DNA of 12,231 bases from positions 1 through 12,231 of the forward strand of contig SFVH01000039.1 of assembly GCA_004561555.1 (NCBI GenBank), read 5' to 3'. Of the stretch, positions 8,606 to 12,231 are shown in pieces. The notes beneath the pieces were generated by a model that ran no database searches, had not been told where the DNA came from, and worked only from the letters and a program-made list of their open reading frames with translations. Within the stretch, counting starts at the first letter, position 1. Each line of letters opens with the position of its first letter. Source of the stretch: a bacterium (GTDB taxonomy: Bacteria; Bacteroidota; Bacteroidia; Bacteroidales; Muribaculaceae). The translations under genes and the position numbers were made by a program.

Positions 8606-9691
8606 TTATTTTAGAGTGCGATAGATGTCAGCCACTTGCGACGCTATATTGTCCCAATCATATTTTTCCATATCATAAGATATGCGGCGAAGCGGAGCAT
8701 TAAGGATGGCTGACAACTTAAGCGATAATGCATCGACATCGCCCACCGGGAAATAATCATCGTCCGGCAGACCGACCTCAAGGTTTGCCGGAATGTTGCT
8801 TACCACCACCGGCAAATTATAGCTCATAGCTTCCAGCAATGCTATGGGCAACCCTTCATGACTTGAAGGCAAGCAATAAAGGCGACAGTTAGTGAGCAAC
8901 GAGTGTAATTTGCGACCGCGCACAAACCCGGTCAAAACCACTCCGGCATCACCGGCTTTTCGCTTCAACTCCCGCGAATAATCATCTTCAAAATCAGTAT
9001 CGCCGGCAATCACGAGTTTACACCCTTTCATATCTATTTTGGAGCAAGCATCTATCAGATGATGCAAATTTTTCTCCGGCACAAAGCGACTCATGCCGAG
9101 GATATATTCTCCTTTTTTTATGCCCAGCGATTGAAAATATTCGTCGTAATCACAAAAATCCGGTTTCGGCACACCATTATAAACAAGGCTCACATTATCC
9201 ACTCGATGATGTTTCCGAGCAATCAAATCTTTAATTACGTCAGAGATAACAATCACATGGTTGGCGTAGCGACATCCCATCTTTTCGCCAAACCGCAACA
9301 TCATCTTGGCTGCTCTCCCCCATTTGTCACGGTCGTAGTCGGGACCATGATGGGTAAAGACAACCTTCATTCCCAAAAGGCGAGCATAAGGAGTGAGAAT
9401 TGCCGGACCGATAGCATGGATATGCACCACGTCAGCCTTTAATTTGCGGGCGGCATTAATGGCACGAAAGGTATGAACTATAGCCTCAAACTTTTTCTTT
9501 CTTGGTGCGGGAATATCAATCAACTTCACACCCTCCCACTCTTTGAGAGCGTCAGACACATACGACTCCCGCCTCACCAATGTAACGTCAAACCCCTTTT
9601 GGGCAATTCTCGGGAACAGGTGTTCGCAATGCGTTTCCACCCCACCCATCACATTAGGGATTCCTCTTGTACCGGTAACGACGATATTCAT
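8606..9691 (-). CDS. GT4-family glycosyltransferase
   Basis: A 361-residue retaining GT-B glycosyltransferase, acting at the cytoplasmic face on a nucleotide sugar to build a surface glycan. The N-terminal domain opens with MNIVVTGTRGIP and NVMGGVET, the acceptor-side glycine loop of GT4 enzymes. The donor domain carries the EX7E motif, E279 to E287 (HEGLPIALLEAMS), followed by PVVVSNI. GTRGIP with GGVET is seen in enzymes related to rhamnosyl- and other surface-glycan transferases, but donor and acceptor are unknown. The frame can be extended two codons to a TTG at 9695-9697; I prefer the ATG at 9689-9691 because it begins the first beta strand normally. It lies 15 bases after the radical SAM gene and is very likely cotranscribed with it. 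There is no signal peptide or membrane helix. Confidence 0.9.
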   Translation of the reverse strand: MNIVVTGTRGIPNVMGGVETHCEHLFPRIAQKGFDVTLVRRESYVSDALKEWEGVKLIDIPAPRKKKFEAIVHTFRAINAARKLKADVVHIHAIGPAILTPYARLLGMKVVFTHHGPDYDRDKWGRAAKMMLRFGEKMGCRYANHVIVISDVIKDLIARKHHRVDNVSLVYNGVPKPDFCDYDEYFQSLGIKKGEYILGMSRFVPEKNLHHLIDACSKIDMKGCKLVIAGDTDFEDDYSRELKRKAGDAGVVLTGFVRGRKLHSLLTNCRLYCLPSSHEGLPIALLEAMSYNLPVVVSNIPANLEVGLPDDDYFPVGDVDALSLKLSAILNAPLRRISYDMEKYDWDNIASQVADIYRTLK

Positions 9692-9706
9692 ATGCAAATG
9701 AAGCTA

Positions 9707-10888
9707 TTATTCTGTTGCCTCATAGCCCTGTTCTTCGACGTCTTTATTCACCACATCCTCACCTCTCTTGCCCTTCAACGCCTCACGAGAAGTGCTCGAC
9801 AAGCCGTCGCTTATCACTGCATTCATGTCGCAGGTAGAGAGACGGTCAAGTTCTTCTTTAGTGACTTTACCGTCACGATAGTCACAGCAGATGGGATTTT
9901 CATACATCGAATAGCGCATACCCAGCATACTTTTAAGTTTATGCTTGGCAGCCCACAGCAAAGGCACACTGATATATTTGTGCATTGCCGGCGATACAGA
10001 GCCTATCATCCAGCAATTACGGTCGCAACAACGCACTTTCGTTCTCACCTTTTCAGCTTCGGGAGAGTTCCACAGCTCATCCCACGACTGAGTGTTGAGA
10101 TTGCCCATCACTTCCTTGTCTTTCGTTCCGTTGCATGGCATCACGTCGCCATAGGGGTCGATAAAGAAGGTGTCGAAGCTCATATCGCAAGGGAGCAACC
10201 GCTTCTGCCCGTAGATATAGTTAATCAATCCATGATTGAAATATGCGCGAAACCATTTTTTGGGCGAATTTGACTTAAGCAATTCGTTGATTAGCTCTTC
10301 AAAATTTTTTGCCACCATCTCGCGGTCGTTAATCTTATTTTTCGACTCTACGAAATAAAACGAATTGTGGAGCGAAGCTGTGGCAAATTCCATATTCATC
10401 TCGTTGCTCAGACGATATAGCGGCACGAGGTCTTTGGCATTACAATCTTGCACTGTCATGCCAAATCCCACATCTTTCATTCCCATCTCCCTCAACTTTT
10501 TAAGGGTGGAATAACCGCGATTAAAGCCGTCTTTAAGTCCACGGATGTCATTATTTGTCTTCTCCAACCCTTCGATAGATATGCGAATACCCACTTGTGG
10601 AAATTCTTTGCAAAGGTCAATGATACGGTCAGTGAAAAAACCATTGGTTGAGATGACAATACGGTCGCTCAACTTATATAACTCTCTAACAATGTCTTTA
10701 ATATCGCTACGAATAAACGGCTCCCCCCCGGTGATATTTGTGAAATACATACGCGGCAACTTTTTGATGGTGTCGAGCGATATTTCTTCGTCGGGTTGCG
10801 ACGGAGCCTTATACCTGCTACACATAGAACATCGCGCGTTGCAACGATAAGTCACAATAACAGTTCCATTTAGTTTCTTTTCTGCCAT
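9707..10888 (-). CDS. Radical SAM protein with SPASM-like C-terminal cluster domain
   Basis: A 393-residue radical SAM enzyme. The [4Fe-4S] site is C16-x3-C20-x2-C23 (CNARCSMC) at the very N-terminus, followed by the SAM-binding GGEP at 54-57. The second half contains a cysteine set, C234, C252, C287/C288 and C292, including LPCD, the YGDVMPCNG strand and RCCDRNCW. This matches a SPASM or twitch-type auxiliary iron-sulfur domain, whose members modify peptides, proteins or alcohol substrates. The last 40 or so residues are charged and probably disordered. No precursor peptide or known maturase partner is visible nearby; the downstream neighbour is a GT4 glycosyltransferase, so involvement in a glycan-linked pathway is an inference. 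ATG at 10886-10888 places the cluster motif at the normal distance from the N-terminus. Confidence 0.88.
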   Translation of the reverse strand: MAEKKLNGTVIVTYRCNARCSMCSRYKAPSQPDEEISLDTIKKLPRMYFTNITGGEPFIRSDIKDIVRELYKLSDRIVISTNGFFTDRIIDLCKEFPQVGIRISIEGLEKTNNDIRGLKDGFNRGYSTLKKLREMGMKDVGFGMTVQDCNAKDLVPLYRLSNEMNMEFATASLHNSFYFVESKNKINDREMVAKNFEELINELLKSNSPKKWFRAYFNHGLINYIYGQKRLLPCDMSFDTFFIDPYGDVMPCNGTKDKEVMGNLNTQSWDELWNSPEAEKVRTKVRCCDRNCWMIGSVSPAMHKYISVPLLWAAKHKLKSMLGMRYSMYENPICCDYRDGKVTKEELDRLSTCDMNAVISDGLSSTSREALKGKRGEDVVNKDVEEQGYEATE

Positions 10889-10950
10889 ATTATGTTTGTC
10901 TAAAAAGACGTTTTTTTCAAATAATTTATTCTATTACGAGCACTTCACCC

Positions 10951-10962
10951 CATAATATTATG
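10951..10962. repeat. Perfect 12-bp palindrome next to the candidate promoter
   Basis: CATAATATTATG is its own reverse complement. It sits directly downstream of the candidate -7 box read on the minus strand, so it would cover the transcription start. It could be an operator for a dimeric regulator or part of the IS end, or it could be chance in AT-rich DNA. Confidence 0.4.
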
Positions 10963-10993
10963 CAAATATCGCATTTTCTTCTCACATACACAA
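10963..10993 (-). promoter_or_regulatory. Candidate promoter for the radical SAM-glycosyltransferase unit
   Basis: On the minus strand TTG (10993-10991) is followed by exactly 20 bases and then GATATTTG (10970-10963). This matches the Bacteroidetes -33/-7 pattern (TTTG, about 19-21 bases, TAnnTTTG) in spacing and in TTTG, but has G for T at the first base of the -7 box. The start would fall near 10957, giving a leader of about 70 bases before the radical SAM ATG at 10888. It lies within 50 bases of the transposase stop, so it may belong to the IS end. Confidence 0.35.
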
Positions 10994-11013
10994 CCTTTTT
11001 TTGTATTTATCTA

Positions 11014-12231
11014 TTACTGTCCGCTAAACTTGAGAGCGGCATAACTTTTTGCAGATTCCAAGCCCCCACAATCAAAAAGAGATGGCTGCGGCGGCGATTC
11101 GGATGCCTCGGCAAGCATGATTTTCAGATCTGCATCGGGCTGATTGAGGAACTTTTCGAGATGCAGATAATACATCAGCACAATGCGCACTATTGTGGCC
11201 AGTCCAGAGAAGCTCCAACGCCTTGACAGCTTACTCTGCAGAACTGACAGTAGTAGATTTGCTATGAGTGTGACCCATATCTGGATCTTTATGGCATTGG
11301 CGCTTTCTCCGTAGAAGTATCTAAGTGGGAAGTTTTGCTTTATCTGTTTGAAAAGCGACTCGATCTGCCATCTGCGGCGGTATATCGCCACGATTGTCTC
11401 CAGAGTCATATCATATAAGCTTAGGCTTCTTGCTTTTCTTTATATCAACGTATGTAATTATTCTGGCAATATGGTTGATGTCGTCCTTACGGAACACCAC
11501 GACTTGCTCACGGTACTCCATCAATCCCTCCGGATTTTGATGCATACAGTCCACCAGGATCTCGTAACTGAGGTTTTTCTTCATTTTTGTGACATATACG
11601 ACGCCACGGTCTGTCAGTTCCTCAAATTTGGCATAGTTGATGTATGCACGGTCCAGGGCAACTATCTCATTGTGGTTGTAATGGCTTGGCGCAAGCATGA
11701 AAGAGTCGTTGGTAGCAGCTGATGTGAACTGTTCATCACAAGGAACGCCCTCGTTGGCATGTATGACCGAGTGTACTTTGATACCGCCTTTCTTCTTTCC
11801 AGTCCTGGGATGACGTCCAACACCCTTGAAAATGGCATTGGAGAACAGGGTGATTGTGGTCGAATCTATGATTCTAAGCTGTTTTATCCACTCCTCTGTA
11901 CCGTTTCGCCGGCTGTCCGAGGAAAGCAGATTCTTATTGTTCGCCGGCTGTCCGAGGAAAGCAGATTCTTATTGGCCGCATACAGATCGCGATATACTTC
12001 TTCAAAGAACTTCTCTGACCGTCTGGCGTTTGCGTCCGAGAGGGTACTTCGTCTTGGCAATGTGTCTATGCGGACATGATGCAGCTTGCGAACCTCGGAT
12101 ATCATAGATGTCTCTATCTCACGTAGCGAGTCGAAACGCTGGATTACGGCATAGAGCATCGTCAGCAGATGCGTATAGCCATCGAAACTCTTGACATACT
12201 TCTCTCCGCCGTGTTTGCGGCTGATTTCAAC
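11014..12231 (-). mobile_element. Partial IS4-type insertion sequence, decayed, cut by the right edge
   Basis: The region is filled by one transposase gene in the minus orientation, read from the right edge to a TAA at 11014-11016. The catalytic region carries the IS4 signature Y-x2-R-x3-E-x6-K (YRRRWQIESLFKQIK). The element starts beyond 12231 and ends somewhere between 10951 and 11013. Neither terminal inverted repeats nor a target-site duplication can be verified. It points in the same direction as the radical SAM gene downstream. Confidence 0.85.
11014..12231 (-). pseudogene. IS4-family transposase, broken by a duplication and a second frame break
   Basis: Read from right to left the gene falls into three pieces. 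The first (12231 to about 11940) holds an N-terminal region resembling DUF4372 (KYVKSFDGYTHLL, FDSLREIETSM), lacking only the first residues beyond the edge. A 35-bp tandem duplication then shifts the frame; the old frame stops at 11884-11886. If one copy is removed the protein continues without a break through IIDSTTITLF (first catalytic D, codon 11864-11866), GGIKVHSV and ALDRAY (second D, codon 11651-11653) to KKPKLI and a TGA at 11411-11413. The third piece resumes in another frame at MTLETIVAIYRRRWQIE, with the catalytic E at codon 11359-11361, and runs to the C-terminus. The catalytic triad is thus intact in sequence but split over frames, so no full transposase can be made without repair or double frameshifting. 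Confidence 0.9.
11905..11974. repeat. Perfect 35-bp tandem duplication within the transposase gene
   Basis: Positions 11905-11939 and 11940-11974 are identical over all 35 bases, each beginning TTCGCCGGCTG and ending TTCTTATTG. The flanking bases differ, so the repeat unit is exactly 35. Since 35 is not a multiple of three, the second copy breaks the transposase frame; deleting one copy restores continuous coding (ANKNLLSSDSRRNGTEEWIK). A polymerase slippage or recombination event is the likely origin. Confidence 0.97.

Larger units (their letters stand above)
10889..11013. other. Intergenic gap between the radical SAM gene and the IS transposase remnant
   Basis: These 125 bases are AT-rich and hold no gene. 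Read on the minus strand they run from the transposase stop to the radical SAM start and contain a candidate promoter, a perfect palindrome, and an A-run/T-run (AAAAA-GACG-TTTTTTT on the plus strand, about 10902-10917). The border of the insertion sequence must lie somewhere in here, but the other end of the element is outside the window, so its terminal repeats cannot be matched. Confidence 0.7.

Noticed and set aside
9692..9697. TTG start two codons before the glycosyltransferase ATG
   Set aside because: The ATG at 9689-9691 directly begins the conserved first strand; the TTG adds only two residues and no visible advantage.
9473..10273. A 266-codon plus-strand open frame across the glycosyltransferase/radical SAM junction
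   Set aside because: It is antisense to two well-supported genes, rich in histidine, arginine and cysteine with no family features, as expected for a shadow frame.
10900..10918. Possible plus-strand terminator (GTCT-AAAA-AGAC then a T-run)
   Set aside because: The stem is only 4 bp, and no plus-strand gene reads into it; more likely AT-rich leader sequence of the radical SAM gene.
11411..11698. Treating the middle transposase piece as a separate small gene
   Set aside because: Its frame continues upstream into the second repeat copy and contains the central transposase region with both catalytic aspartates nearby; it is a fragment, not an independent gene.
10960..12107. Several plus-strand open frames inside the IS region
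   Set aside because: They are antisense to a transposase whose homology is continuous on the minus strand apart from two lesions.

Overview
The window looks like chromosomal DNA of a Bacteroidales bacterium. It carries large AsmA-like and chitobiase-type GH20 proteins typical of that order, starts that mostly lack a recognisable Shine-Dalgarno sequence, a promoter element of the Bacteroidetes type (TAnnTTTG), and an IS4-type transposase. Moderate GC and the gene set would fit Muribaculaceae or a relative, but the genus is inference.

Left part (about 246-8605, + strand): five tightly spaced co-directional genes, with gaps of 2, 11, 5 and 5 bases, very probably one operon. They encode a low-molecular-weight protein tyrosine phosphatase, a secreted GH20 beta-N-acetylhexosaminidase, a 1191-residue AsmA-like inner-membrane protein, a HAD-superfamily phosphatase of the beta-phosphoglucomutase type, and 3-dehydroquinate synthase (AroB). 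The set mixes envelope work (glycan trimming, lipid or outer-membrane homeostasis), phosphate removal from protein and metabolite, and aromatic amino acid synthesis. A Bacteroidetes -7 box lies only 8 bases before the best phosphatase start, so the message may be nearly leaderless.

Middle (8606-10888, - strand): a two-gene unit, a radical SAM/SPASM protein followed 15 bases later by a GT4 glycosyltransferase, convergent with the first operon. The stop codons of aroB and the glycosyltransferase abut with no base between them. The pair suggests a cell-surface glycan or modified-product pathway, but the substrate is not visible.

Right part (about 10889-12231, - strand): a 125-base gap, then a decayed IS4-type insertion sequence running off the right edge. 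Its transposase has two lesions that can be read directly: a perfect 35-bp tandem duplication that shifts the frame, and a second frame break near 11410 consistent with a small deletion. All three catalytic acidic residues are still encoded, but in different frames. The element lies directly upstream of the radical SAM gene in the same orientation, and a candidate promoter with an adjacent 12-bp perfect palindrome sits between them.

I found no tRNA, rRNA, CRISPR array or phage genes. No clearly new multi-gene system is evident. The items most worth checking are the dead IS with its exact duplication, the promoter/palindrome next to it, the radical SAM-glycosyltransferase pair and the zero-gap convergent junction.
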